Source: Manihot esculenta (lineage: Eukaryota; Streptophyta; Magnoliopsida; Malpighiales; Euphorbiaceae). From it: 64,000 nt of DNA. Location of the stretch: assembly GCF_001659605.2 (NCBI RefSeq), contig NC_035164.2:5373379-5437378 (forward strand), given 5' to 3'. Numbering within the stretch: the stretch's first letter is position 1; every line of letters begins with the position of its first letter. This document shows positions 36,280 to 47,866 of this stretch, piece by piece. Position numbers and translations under genes: made by a program. The notes under the pieces were generated by a model. That model had not been told where the DNA came from, ran no database searches, and saw only the letters and a list, made by a program, of their open reading frames with translations.

Positions 36280-38427
36280 TGTAACAGCCCGGAAACCGAA
36301 CTGCCACCGGCACTAGGATCCAGATCGACTTAAGGTCGCCGGGACCCGTAGTAAGCCTGCTATCCTGTCTGTATACCTGTGAAATCCCATACATGATCAT
36401 ACATTTCTGTAAAAACATAAAACTTTTCTTCATTCCAAGGCTTCACCTGTGCATGCACTCTCTCTGTGCTCTACTAATCCCTACTAGAGCTCCTCATGGC
36501 TCTAGGCGGATCAAACTCATAATGGTAAGCCTGGTTTTTTGCTCATAAACATACATCAATAAAGAAACATACATAAACTGATCATGTGACTCCACAAAGG
36601 GATTACAAGTCATATAAGTCAAGCACCATTCTATACACTGTACATACACTGTACATATACACTCTCTCTACATTTACATGTCCACACTAGCTATTACACC
36701 ACTCTGTACTCTTCCTGTACCCTGCTGAGTTCTCTCTGTCCTCTGAACCTGCACAACTGGAATTAGGGGAGAGGGATGAGCTACTATAGCCCAGTGAGTA
36801 GAATAGTCAAATAACAGGTGATAAAACATGCTCTCATGGAATGCAACACATAATCACATCACCTCGGCCGGACGGATCAAAACTCCCTCTATCTCATCTG
36901 GGGTACCTAAGTACCATGTGCCTGGTCCCCGTAGGGCTGTTCCAGGTCTTTCCTCTGAGGGCTAATGAATCCTCACGAAGTCCGTGCCGTCTCACATAAG
37001 CAATGTACAAGGAGCAATGCCAAGTACAAGGATAAATGCAATGCATCATCTTTGTGTACACTAATGCACGCACCCTAAGCATAGTCATGATGCATGAAGC
37101 ATGATAAAATATTCAGTTCTCAGATTAAAACATTAAGTTAAGTTCCACTCACCTCTGGTTATCTCTGAACTGCCTCTGCAGGTTCTGACACTGGACTCAC
37201 TGCTGACCTCCCTGATTCCTCTGGTCCGTACCTACACAGGTGGACTCAAATGAGGGACCAAACTTACTCAAGCACATCTCTAAGAAACTCCCCAAAACCC
37301 CTCTAAACGATCCTAAAACCAACACATAAAACATGCAAAAGAAAGCTGGACAGGGCACTTTCGGCGACAGGTTCGGCGGCCGAAACCCCACTCCAGAGAC
37401 GAAACTCATGCATGTTCGGCGGCACCTTCGGCGGCCGAAGGTCTCGTCCAGAGACGAAACTCACACACTTTCGGCGGCCAAACTCCCTCTTTCGGCGGCC
37501 GAAAGTCCCTTCTAAACCGAAGCCTAGCTTTCGGGGGCAACCTTTGGCAGCCGAACTGCCTCCACAAGGGGTTCGGCGGCCGAACCTTCCTTCGGCGGCC
37601 GAACCTGGTTTTGCCCGAAGGGCAGAACCCTGCTCTGTTTCATGCAAACTTTGCCCAAAAACCTACAAACATGCATATCAACTACTCCCAACTAGCATAT
37701 ACACATATCTATGCACAAAGGGGTCTAAAACTACCCTAAAACCCCAAACAAACATAGCACATAACACTTAAACATGTTGAACACCTCAAATCATCAAAAA
37801 CCTCACCTAAACCTAAACATGCATACTACCCATACAAACTTCATAAAACCTTTCAAAATCATCAAAGAAGCTCAGGATCTTCGCTTACCTCTTACACAAC
37901 TTGAGGATGAAGGATCCTAACGTGGAGATATGAAGAAAAGCTCTTCCAAAGCTCCAAGCTTCAAAACTTGGTTCTTTTGCTTAAAACCTTCATAAGTCAC
38001 CAAAACTCTTAAACCTCTTGAAAGATTTGATGAAAATCATGGAAAACATGAAAGTCAACATAGGAGAGGCTGAAACTCACCTCTGGCTGCAAGTGGAGGA
38101 GAAATAACCTCCTTCCACCGACCCTTGGCCCTTTTATAGGTGGCTGGCCAGACCACCTTCGGCAGCCGAACGTGAAGCCGCAACCATGCAATGTTCGGCG
38201 GCCGAACGTGACCTTCGGCGGCCGAACCTTTGCACTTCTCCCTTGTTGCTTTTCTTTCAAAACTCAAGTCTTTTAACACTTCAAAACATGAAAACAAGTG
38301 AAAAGACTTTGGAAAACATATGCATTACCCTTCTCGAGGGTTCCGACACCCGAGATTCCACCGGACTACAGGAATTCCGATGCCGGACTACAGGAATTCC
38401 GATGCCGGACTCGAGCCGGGTATTACA
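36280..38427 (-). repeat. 5' LTR of element B
   Basis: 2148 bases. It is the same as the 3' LTR except for about four substitutions and an extra 22-base copy of GACTACAGGAATTCCGATGC-type sequence at about 38366-38409. TATA box (minus) at 38138-38131, donor-like AG|GTAAGC after 37889, exon-like module at 37231-37153. Confidence 0.95.
38131..38138 (-). promoter_or_regulatory. TATA box of element B 5' LTR
   Basis: The minus strand reads CACCTATAAAAG, the same context as in A, D and E. It drives transcription of the gag-pol. Confidence 0.75.
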
Positions 38428-39955
38428 GCACCAACCCTCAATCTTCTAGAGGTAAGTGTAGATCCTTATCTTTTATGGAGTTTTATGAAGGGGTAAGAGG
38501 ATTTTTATGCATGAGTTGCATGGTTGTGCATGATAGGGTTTATGTACCCTTTATGAATATTTATGTGTATGTGGTTGTTGGTAGGGGTTTAGACTAGTTT
38601 TTAAGCCCCTATATGCATGGTTAGGGGCATATGCATGTTTTGGAGAGGTTGGATGCATGTTTTGGGTGTTTGGAATGTTTGTGAGGCTTGTATGCATAAG
38701 AGGCTGAGTTCTGAATGAACTCAGGTTCGGCCGCAGAAGGTAGTTTCGGTTTCCGAACCTGCCTGTGGATGCATGGTTTGGCCGCCTAACCTTGCCCCCG
38801 AAAGTTGAGTTTCGGATCTGGAGCAGACTTTCGGCCACCGAAGGTGCCGCCGAAAGTGCCTGACTTTCGGATCTGGAGAGGGTGTTCGGCCGCCGAAGGT
38901 GCCCTGTCCAGCCTTCCTTTGCCCGTTTTTTCATGCATGTTTATGATGTTTAGGGGGGTTTTTGGAGAGATGTTTAGAGTTATGTTAGGGTTGTTTGGTC
39001 CCTCATTTGAGTCCACCTTTGTAGGATTGGACCCGAAGGAAACGAGGAGGCCCACAGAGTTAGCTGGTCCACAGTTAGCCCAGCAGTTGCTAGAGGTGAG
39101 TAGAACTGAACTATGTTTTTAAATAAATGAATGTTTTAGCATGTTCCATGCATCACGAATGCCATGTCTATAGTAGGTTGTATTGCATTAGTAACCACGA
39201 AGATGACGCATTGCATTGTTTATTGTGGATGTGGATGGACAACAGGACGACTCATTAGCCCTCTAGTTTTATTGCATGTAGCAGAAGTCTTGAGGAGCCC
39301 TTTGAGGGCCGGGCATAGAGCTATGTATGTCATAGAAGTCCTGAGGAGCTCCTTCGAGGGCCGGGCACAGAGTAGAGAGAGTTTTGAGTCAGTCCATCCT
39401 TTATGTGATTTACTTGTGATGTGATGCATTCCATGATGGCATATGTTTATAAAGTGTTTTTATTGTTCTGCTCACTAGGCTTTTTAGCTCACCCCTCTCC
39501 CTAACCCCCAAGTTTGCAGGGCCAGAGAGAAGTCAGAGTATCAGCATGGGTAAAGGTTATGTAATAGTGAGTAGTGGACATGTAGTGTAAAAATAATATA
39601 ATGTTATGTATATTGAGATAGTATTGTGCTTGGCCCTTGAGTTGGATAATCCCTTTTGTACATGATGTAATGTTTTAATGATGTTTTATGATGAGAACCA
39701 AGCTTGATATATGTAATGTTAACCCAACTGGAGCATTTGATAAGGGCTCCAGTAAGGGGTTTTGTATGTTTTCAGTGATAGTGCATGCTCAGGTCAAGCT
39801 TGGTATGAGAAAGTTAAAGTTTTATAGAAATTGTTGATCATGTATGGGATTATACCAGCTGTACATGGTATATAGTAGGCTTGCTACGGGTCCCGGCGGC
39901 TTTAAGCCGATCTGGATCCTAGCGCCGATAGCGGTCCGGTTTCCGGGTCGTTACA
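38428..39955 (+). repeat. 3' LTR of element A, second part
   Basis: It continues the LTR from 28917, starting with the second GCACC copy and ending GGGTCGTTACA. It carries the 55-base segment absent from the 5' LTR (about 38845-38900), which includes an extra pair of CCGAAAGT/CCGAAGGT blocks. Confidence 0.92.
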
Positions 39956-39960
39956 ACTCT
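39956..39960. other. Target-site duplication of element A, right (ACTCT)
   Basis: Matches 23643-23647. Confidence 0.9.
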
Positions 39961-40190
39961 GATAACAATTGAAACAGTCCGGTCCAAACCGATTCAAATA
40001 AGCTTTTATACTCACTTTTCATTTATCCAAAATAATTAATCCAAATTATTTAATAATTTCTTGGTAACTATTATATACAATTTCGACCCAAATTATTTAA
40101 TAGTTTCTTGGTAACTATTATATACAATTTCGATTTTCTATTTTTTCTCGACGTGCGATAGCTTTCGCAGCAGAAGCATGCAGCTGACCG
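39961..40190 (-). mobile_element. Old LTR-like repeat C, right piece
   Basis: CTCTGATAACAATTG (a decayed reversed primer site) is followed by TGAAACAGTCCGGTCC and sequence homologous to 23257-23400. A 47-base unit is tandemly doubled at 40041-40087 and 40088-40134. Confidence 0.45.
40041..40134. repeat. 47-base tandem duplication
   Basis: The block CCAAATTATTTAATARTTTC continuing to ACAATTTCGA occurs twice in a row with one or two differences. The left copy of repeat C has it once. Confidence 0.85.
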
Positions 40191-42545
40191 TTATATCCTG
40201 TCTCCCTCCCCGTTGACTGCTTATTACTACTGCAAATCAATGGTTTCTGGGTTTATCCCATGGCTCCTTTCCTTTTCTTCCCAACACTAGGTAAGAATTT
40301 AAAGTTTTATACTTTATTTTCTTGTCATAAATTTCAAGTGGCTTTGGCTTTGGCTTTCCCATTAGAATGAGCATCTTGCATTTGCATATCCTTTTCTTCC
40401 CTAAAATTCAACTTTAAAAAATCTATAATAAAATTAAGGTCTAAATGGGCAAAGCATTCAAGGGGCAGTGACCTTTAATTTGTAGGGGAGGTACTAAAAT
40501 ATTCATGTGGAGAGATTGAAGATAAGAAAGCAAATGGATTGTTAGCAACAATTTGAATGTGTAGAAAACAAGGAAAAATACAAGAAGATGAAACCTCCAG
40601 ACAGAAGCACAAGATGACACATGACTTAATGTATAGCATTGATGGAAAAGTTTACCCACAAATTGAGATTTATGAAATGAGCTAATGTTGATATGAGATT
40701 CTTTCACCACTTATTAGGGTTTTATAATTGAAGTTATGGAAATTGGACAAAACCCACTCAGAGACGAATCTAGGGACGGAGGGGCCAATCTAGGGAGGGA
40801 GGGTTAAGAGAGCCATGGGTTCGTATGAAAATTTTTAAATTTTATAGGAGTATTTAAGTAATTTTACATATGGTATAAAAAATTACTATTAAATCCCTAT
40901 AAATTTAAAAAAATTTATTCTAAAGTCACTCAATTGAAATATTTTATACTTTATAAAATTAATTTTTTTTAATCGTATTAAATAAATCTTCATCCACATT
41001 CGAAACTATTTAATTCATTTAATTTTAATTGTTTATTTTATTTTGTCCCTCCCATTTTCTTTTTTTTTTTCAATTAAAAAATTTATTTTTATTTTTAAAG
41101 TTTCAACTCCAATATGTAATTTTTTTTAAATTGTCCATTCATTACATAATTTAATTTTATACACTATTTTAATTATTAAAAAGTAATTATCTCACGTAAT
41201 TAGTTTTTAATCTACTTATATAATTGAAATTATTTGTTAAACTATCTAGAAATCAATTTTAAACTTTTATAAATAAAAGTGTTTTTTAAATAATGTTTTA
41301 TTAATTAATGAGTTTCATAGATTATTTAAATTTAAAAAATAATTTAATTTTAAAAATATAAATTTAATGGGTAATAGGTTAGATAATTTAAATTTAAAAA
41401 TATTTAAATATAAATTAAATATTATTTTTTATAGATAATAGGTTAGATTATTTAAATTTAAAAAAATAAAATGGAAATATTAATTTTTATAGTTAATGGG
41501 TTAGATAATTTAATAAAAAAAATTTTTTATAGTAAATATTATATTAAATAGTTATGTTACTTTATTCTTTTGAGTTTGCATATTATAGAAAGAATTTTTT
41601 TCTATCATAAATATTATTAAAAGTAGATTTTTTGAAAGATATTTAATTGTAAACATTAAAAATAAAAATAAAGGTGTTATTAACATATTATAATTAATAA
41701 AAAATAAACAAATTGTAATTTAATTATAATACTTTATTAATTTTTATAAATTTTTGAATTTATATTTATTTTATGTGTTTTATTTTATATGATTATTCAT
41801 TGAAATCGAGTCTCTAAATAAAATTTTTGGATCCGTACCCACAGCCTACAAACTCAGGAATTAGCTGCTGCTGCAACTTCTCTTGGACTTAATATGAAAA
41901 GGGAGGATTATCACAAAGGTACTTTTAAAGAAAGCACCAACTAATAAGGGAAGCCTACCATTTGTTTTAATCTTTTGGGTTAATTTTAGCTTTAATTTCT
42001 ATTATTTGAGTTTCTACTCTTAGCTTACGCATTATTACGAACACTTTCTTAGCTTAAGCATTATTACGAACACTTTCATACAGTTCAACCTTGATAAAAT
42101 AATATTTTTTATAAATTATTCATAAAAAATATTTATAATTTTAATTTATGATAAAATTAAAAAATAATGTTAATTCTTTTGATTAAATTCAAAAGTGAGA
42201 AAGAGATATAAAAATTAAATTATCATGTAGTGGTGGCGGCAACGGGTGGGGCGAGGGCAGCAAGCAGCAGTGAGTGAGGAGCGTCGTGGAGAGAGGAGAG
42301 CATCTCAAGTCACGTCGCAGAGAAGAACATGAGCGTTGTGAGGAGTGGAAGCATCAACGTCAACATCGTTGTAGGAGCTTTCGAAATCATCAGCATTGAG
42401 ACGTGGGAGAGGAGATGGTAACAGAAATCATATGGGGAGAGGGAGGAGTGTGTGGAGCGACTGGGTCTTTTCAAATGAAAGAGATAGTAGGTTTTTTAGT
42501 TTACGTGTTCTTTAAATATTTCTGATAGATTAGCAATCTGAAACA
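40191..42545. other. Intergenic DNA with one possible orphan exon
   Basis: Mostly AT-rich. At 41848-41920 a stretch bounded by ACAG and GGTAC reads LQTQELAAAATSLGLNMKRE in one frame and looks exon-like, but no neighbouring exons were found. The GC-richer, purine-rich segment 42225-42480 encodes nothing I recognise. Confidence 0.35.
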
Positions 42546-43925
42546 AGAGGCACAAAAACAACACGCGGACCCCGAGTTGGTAAAAATAGCAGGAGCTATT
42601 CAGAAAGGTAAGAATGATGATTTTAGGTTTGATAACAGAGGGATTCTCCATTACGGGAACATATTATGTGTACTAGATGACATAGGCTTGAAAGGAGACA
42701 TTATGAGAGAGGCTCATAATGCCAATTACAGTGTTCACCCTAGAGCCACTAAAATGTATCAGGACCTGAAGAAGGTATATTGGTGGCCTTTTATGAAGAG
42801 GGAAGTGGCTCAGTTTGTGCCTGCCTATGAAGTATGTCAGAGGGTAAAGTTGGAACATCAGAAGCCAGCTGGAATGCTCAATCCACTACCGATTCCAGAG
42901 TGGAAATGGGAATACGTGGTAATGGATTTTGTGGTAGGGTTACCAAAAACGTCCAATAGACATGACTCTATATTGGGTAATAATGGACAAATTGATCAAA
43001 TCTGCTCACTTTATTCCTATCAGGGTGGTCACTCTGTAGAAAAGTTGACACAGATCTACGTGGAAGAAATCATCAGGCTGCATGGGGCTTCATTTTCTAT
43101 AGTGTTAGATAGGGGACCCCAGTTTATCTCTAGATTTTGGCAGAGTCTGCAAAATGCTATGGGCACGAGGTTAGACTTTAGCACTGCTTTCCATCCACAG
43201 ACTGATAGGCAGTCGGAGAGGACCATCCAAACTATAGAGGACATGCTAAGGATGTGTGTGCTAGACTTTGGTGGTTCTTGGAAGCAACATATACCATTAG
43301 TGGAGTTTGCCTACAATAACAGTTACCATGCTAGCATTGGGATAGCTTCTTATGAAACTTTATATAGGAAGAAGTGCAGGTCACCTGTTTGCTGGGAAGA
43401 AGTAGGAGAAAGTGCTTTAGTGGGGCCAGAATTAGTAGAGATCACCAGCAGGGTAGTGCCTATCATCGGAAAGAGAATCATAATAGCTGTGAGTAGGCAG
43501 AAGAGCTTTAGGAGGGAGATACGGTATTGCTTAAGGTGTCTCCTATGAAGGGGGTGATTCGTTTTGAAAAGAAAGGTAAACTAGCTCCAAGGTACATCGG
43601 GCCCTTCAAAATCTTATAAAAGATTAGGAATGTATCTTACAAGTTAGATTTACCTGCTTCTATGGAAAGAATCCATCCGGTTTTCCTTGTTTCTATGTTA
43701 TGGAAATTCGTGTTAGATCCGAACAAGGTTCTTAGTGAACCTGATATGGAGATCCTAGGGGATCTCACTTATGTTTAGCAGCCAATACGGATTGTAGACA
43801 CGTAGATCAGAAAGCTAAGAAATAAGAAAATCACGATGGTGAAAGTTTTATGGAATCACCACAATATAGAAGAGTGCACCTGAGAGACCCGAGAGCCGAT
43901 CCTAAGCAGTACCCCCATCTCTTTT
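42546..43925 (+). pseudogene. Integrase and chromodomain remnant of element E
   Basis: An open frame (42577-43548, 323 codons) holds the zinc-binding region, where the first Cys of C-x2-C is replaced (VPAYEVCQRVK), and the core with catalytic-type residues in [18 protein letters not shown] and [11 protein letters not shown] frameshift near 42975 garbles the segment after HDSI, and a deletion after RQKS (about 43500) shifts the frame of the C-terminal domain. Stops follow near 43617, 43778 and 43880. In relatives the frame would end LQQYPHLF. No active integrase can be made. Confidence 0.85.
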
Positions 43926-43990
43926 AAAGTAAATTGTTAAATATTTTCATGTTCCTTCTTGATGTATATGTTTTGCTCATTTGCTTTCTT

Positions 43991-44011
43991 GAACATTCGA
44001 GATGAATGTTC
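43991..44011 (+). other. Hairpin upstream of the polypurine tract, element E
   Basis: GAACATTC-GAGAT-GAATGTTC, with 8-base arms. The loop differs from A, B and D but the arms are conserved. Confidence 0.8.
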
Positions 44012-44518
44012 TTAAAGAGGAAAGAGTGTAATACCCGGCTAAACTCCAGTGTTGGAATTTCCACTTTTCGACAGAATCTCTTTCGGAATCTGGAATCTTG
44101 AAACTAGAATCTTTAAAAGGGTAAAATAGGGTTTTCATAAATTGAATTTGAGGTTTTTAGAATCGTGTCTTTTTTTTAAAAAAGGAGTTTTGAAAAGGTT
44201 TTAAGGTTCGACTGCCGAAGGTGGTTTCTCCAGCCACCTATAAAAGGCCTTCAACCCGAAAATCGAGAGAGTTTTTTCTCCATCTTCGGGCAGAGGTAAG
44301 TCCTTGCTCTTTTGCAGATGTTTTTGCTGAAATTACTTCAATTTCTTGGTGAATTCATAAGTTTTTACCTTGTTTTTGAAGATTTGAGTTTGGACTTCAA
44401 GTCTTAGCCTTTGGAGACCTTTGAAAAATGATTTTTTCCCTCTTCCTTCAAGTTTTAGTTGCTGTGTGTTCCGTTCAAGAGGTGAGTCAATCCTTGCTTC
44501 TCCTATGTTTTCTGAAGG

Positions 44519-45345
44519 TTTTAAACCAAGTTTTACAAGTCCTTAGGGCATGCATGATCGATTATTCTAAAGTTTTAAAGTTTATGTTAGTTTTGATGAG
44601 GGATGTGTTTCTCTTAGGTTTTTTGTTGATGCATATTGAGTTAGATCAAGTTTTTGAGGTCCCTTATATGTGTTAAGTATGTATGGTAGCTGTTAGGCTT
44701 TTCCATGTACGTTTGGAAGTATTTTGGAGGCTGCATGTTTAGGGCAGAATCGGGTTCTGCCTTGCTGGAGAACCCAGGTTCGGCCGCCGAACCTGTCTAT
44801 AGAGGCATCCTTTTGGCTGCCAAAACTGCCCTCGAAGGTATGACCTTCGAATCTGTGAAGGGCTTTAGGCCGTCGAACCTGCCTCCGAAGGTTTGACCTT
44901 CGGATCTATGAGGGGCTTTAGGCTGCCGAATCGAAGGTTTCAAACCAAGTTTTACAAGTCGTTAGGGCATGCATGATCGATTATTCTAAAGTTTTAAAGT
45001 TTATGTTAGTTTTGATGAGGGATGTGTTTCTCTTGGGTTTTTGTTGATACATGTTGAGTTAGAACAAGTTTTTGAGGTCCCTTATATGTGTTAAGTATGT
45101 ATGGTAGCTGTTAGGCTTTTGCATGTGCATTTGGAAGTATTTTGGAGGCTGCATGTTTAGAACAGAATCGGGTTCTGCCTTGCTGGAGAATACAAGTTCG
45201 GCCGCCGAACTTGCCTATAGAGGCATCCTTTTAGCTGCCTAACTGCCCTCGAAGGTATGACCTTCGAATCTGTGAAGGGTTTTAGGCTGTCGAACCTGCC
45301 CCCAAAGGTTTGACCTTCAGATCTATGAGGGGCTTTAGGCCGCCG
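44519..45345 (+). repeat. Tandem duplication of about 420 bases inside the E LTR
   Basis: AAACCAAGTTTTACAAGTCC at 44523 recurs at 44943, and the copies stay alignable through the GCATGCATGATCGATTATTC and TTCGGCCGCCGAACYTG blocks to about 45345. Differences between copies show the duplication is not recent. Confidence 0.85.
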
Positions 45346-45807
45346 AACCTGCCCCCCGAAGGTTTCGACCTTCGGATCTGTAAGGGACCTTGGGCCACCG
45401 AATATGCCGTCGAAAGTCTCTACCTAGCCTTTTTCTGCTTGTTTACTACGTATGTTCTTGTGTTGTTCTTAGGGTTATTGGAGAATTGTTTTAAGTTCGG
45501 TAAAAGTTATGTTTGGTCCCTCATTTAAGTCCATCTGTGTAGAATCGGACTTGGAAAACCATAGAGGCCTGCAGTGAGATAACTGCTTCAATTTTAGGCG
45601 AGCGTGAGCCAAAGGTGAGTAGAACTGAACTGATATATTATTTTAAAGAAATTAAACTTTTTAAGCATGCACATGCATCACGAATGCCATGTATATGTAA
45701 TTAGGTTGTTTGCATTAGAATTCATAAATATGATGCATTACATAATTTATTTGTTGTTGTGGATGGATGTTGGATGACCTACTAGCCCTCAACTATGTTA
45801 TGATATG

Positions 45808-45987
45808 CTATGACGGATATAGAAAGACTAGGGCCGCCCATTCTATGCCCTTGACATTATGGACATGTTATAATATGTTTAAGAGGAAGTCCTGAGGCTA
45901 TGACAGATATGGAAAGACCAGGGCTGCCTATTCTACGCCCTTGACATTATGGACATGTTATAATATGTTTAAAAGGAAGTCCTGAGG
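45808..45987 (+). repeat. 90-base tandem duplication inside the E LTR
   Basis: CTATGACGGATATAGAAAGA at 45808 and CTATGACAGATATGGAAAGA at 45898 start two adjacent copies that end AAGTCCTGAGG. Confidence 0.85.
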
Positions 45988-46589
45988 AGCACCCGTCGTG
46001 GGCCGGGCACTATTGAAATTTGTAGAGGGTTATTGGTGACAAGTCCATCTTGATGTGAATTTTTTGTGTTGTGATGTATTCATACGATCATATATTTTTT
46101 TGAACTGTTTTATATTCTGCTCATTAGGCTCTTGTAACTTATCCCCTTTTTCCCTAACCCCAGATTTATAGGACTAGAGTTAGCTCGAAAAGTCGGCTGA
46201 GTTACTGGTATAGTCTTCTGTAATAGTATAGTTGTGGACATGAATTATTTTATGGATTAGAATTGAGCTTTGCCCTAGTGTTTGTCCTTATTATCCATAT
46301 TTCATGATTCTTGTAGTAAAAGTTTTAAATATGAGTTTATGTTTGAACCGAGCTTGAGTCTTGGTTCATGTAATGTTTATATTTTGTTAAATCGTGTGAT
46401 CATGTATGTGATTTTATCAGGTGTAACAAGACGTATAGTAGGCTTGCTACGGGCTCCGGCGACCTCAAATCAATCTGAACTCAAGCGCCAGTAGCGATCC
46501 GATTTCCGGATTGTTATAGCTCAAAAGTGAACAATCTGTCAATCTCAGAAGGGACATTCGCAGGATACAAGCTTATACACTCCACTGCC

Positions 46590-47504
46590 TATTCCAACAT
46601 ATCCTTGGGAGGACTTGTCTATGAATTTTGTTCTTGGTCTTCCACGTAGTCAACGTGGATCTGATTCCATTTTTTTTTGTTGACAGGTTCTCCAAAATGG
46701 CGCATTTCATTCATTGTAAGAAAACTAATGATGCTTCTCATGTGGCAAAACTGTTTTTCCAGGAGGTTGTTTACTTACATGGCATCCCAAGACTATTACT
46801 TCTGATAGAGATGTGAAGTTTCTAGCTCACCTCTGGGTGATTTTATGGAAACATTTTCGAACTGAATTTTGATACAGCAGTGCTGCCCATCTCCAAACTG
46901 ATGGATAAATTGAAGTGGTGAATTGCACACTTGGCAATCTTCTACGCTGCATTTGCAGTAATAAGAGAACTGCCTGGGATCTTGCTCTTGCCCAAGCAGA
47001 ATTTTCTTATAACGGTGCTGTCCACAGCTCCACAAAAATGTCACCATTTGTAGTTGTGTACAGGAAAGTCTCAGTGCATACAGTTGATCTTATTGCCCTT
47101 CCCACAGGTTCTCACAATAGTATTGCAACAAGCAACTTGGCAAAGCAGCACGTGGATATTTTCAAACAGGTACAACAATGCCTTACAGAAGTCAATGGCA
47201 AATATAAAGGTACAGCTGATAAACATAAGCGTTTTAAACCCTTCAATGTCGGTGACCAAGTTATGGTATATTTACGTAAGGAGCGTAGCGGAGGATAGAA
47301 AAAACTTGATGCCAAGAAGATTGGTCCATTCTGGATCATTCAGAAGATTAATGACAAGGTCTATATTCTTGACCTCTCAAATGAAATGAAAATTTTCAAG
47401 ACGTTTAACGTGACAGATTTATTTCAGTATTACCCAGCTGATAACAACTCAAGATTGAGTTCTTTACAAGTAGAAGGGAATGACATGGAGCAACTAGCAT
47501 GAGA
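46590..47504 (+). pseudogene. Integrase remnant of family F copy 2
   Basis: Traces in order are [66 protein letters not shown] (open 46915-47298), FNVGDQVMVYL, then after a stop KKIGPFWIIQKINDK. At least three disruptions are present. The same protein family is encoded by copy 1 on the minus strand. Confidence 0.8.
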
Positions 47505-47866
47505 TTTTATGGCAGATTTGGACATGATTTAACTTTTATTGCCGACGTCCGATGGAAATCCACGATAGCTTTTCGGAAAGGAAATTTCGAGATGCACGAC
47601 TTTCAAAAATGTGACAAGAGTCATAGCCCTGTCACAAAGTTCGATATGGAAATTCTATCGTTTAGGATCAATTTTGCATTTTAATTATTTTTTTTAAATA
47701 TTTTTATAATTTTACATATTAAAATTTTTTTTCTATTATAAATAGTTTTATTTAATTATTAGAAAATCACTTTTCAATATTTAAAAAATTTCCATAAGAC
47801 TTTTTTATTATATCGTTTTGATCAAATGATATGAGATAAAATTTCTTGCGAGTCTAATCAATCTTT
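47501..47866 (+). repeat. LTR of family F copy 2
   Basis: From TGAGATTTTATGGC to about TTGCGAGTCTAATCAATC. Only one copy of the terminal unit is present, unlike the LTRs near 11.4 kb and 50.5 kb. Confidence 0.65.

Larger units (their letters stand above)
28918..38427 (-). mobile_element. Element B: apparently intact chromovirus-like Ty3 retrotransposon nested in element A
   Basis: 9510 bases, transcribed on the minus strand. It has a 5' LTR at 36280-38427, primer site at 36276-36265, one uninterrupted gag-pol frame, a polypurine tract near 31058-31044, and a 3' LTR at 28918-31043. GCACC duplications flank it. By eye the two LTRs differ by about four substitutions (near 30627, 30835, 30845 and 30874) and one 22-base tandem duplication near the outer end of the 5' LTR. 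That implies a very recent insertion. Long LTRs of about 2.1 kb and a C-terminal chromodomain-like segment fit the Tekay/Del group. All parts needed for autonomous transposition appear present. Confidence 0.95.
23648..39955 (+). mobile_element. Element A: internally deleted chromovirus-like Ty3 element, interrupted by element B
   Basis: The parts are a 5' LTR (23648-25636), primer site (25640), a decayed short internal region (25637-28407), a polypurine tract, and a 3' LTR split at 28917/38428 by element B. Both LTRs start TGTAATACCCGGCTAG and end TCGTTACA. The flanking ACTCT duplication proves a single insertion event. The internal region is about 2.8 kb against about 5.2 kb in relatives B and D, and lacks most of reverse transcriptase, RNase H and integrase. 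It is therefore non-autonomous but keeps the cis sites needed for mobilisation in trans. The LTR pair shows many differences, so it is older than B. Confidence 0.93.
42546..46518 (+). mobile_element. Element E: 5'-truncated chromovirus-like Ty3 element
   Basis: It begins abruptly inside the region before integrase ([13 protein letters not shown]) and runs through integrase to a hairpin, polypurine tract and a 3' LTR (44027-46518). It is related to A, B and D but clearly diverged. No 5' LTR exists in the window, so truncation rather than simple insertion made its left end. Its right end joins family F integrase sequence at 46519. Confidence 0.85.
44027..46518 (+). repeat. 3' LTR of element E, enlarged by internal duplications
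   Basis: It starts TGTAATACCCGGCT and ends CCGGATTGTTATA, so the terminal CA is mutated. TATA box at 44239-44247. It contains a tandem duplication of about 420 bases and another of 90 bases (separate entries) and an exon-like module at 45543-45614. Confidence 0.85.
46519..47866 (+). mobile_element. Family F copy 2: integrase part and 3' LTR
   Basis: Integrase-like sequence in shifting frames is followed at about 47501 by an LTR homologous to those of family F copy 1. The left end is lost at the junction with E. The LTR holds TGACAAGAGTCATAGCC and TTATTGCCGACGTCCGATGG, both recognisable on the minus strand of copy 1 (near 11820 and 11890). Confidence 0.75.

Noticed and set aside
42225..42480. 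GC-rich, purine-rich stretch as a possible gene
   Set aside because: No frame gives recognisable protein and no splice pattern is evident.
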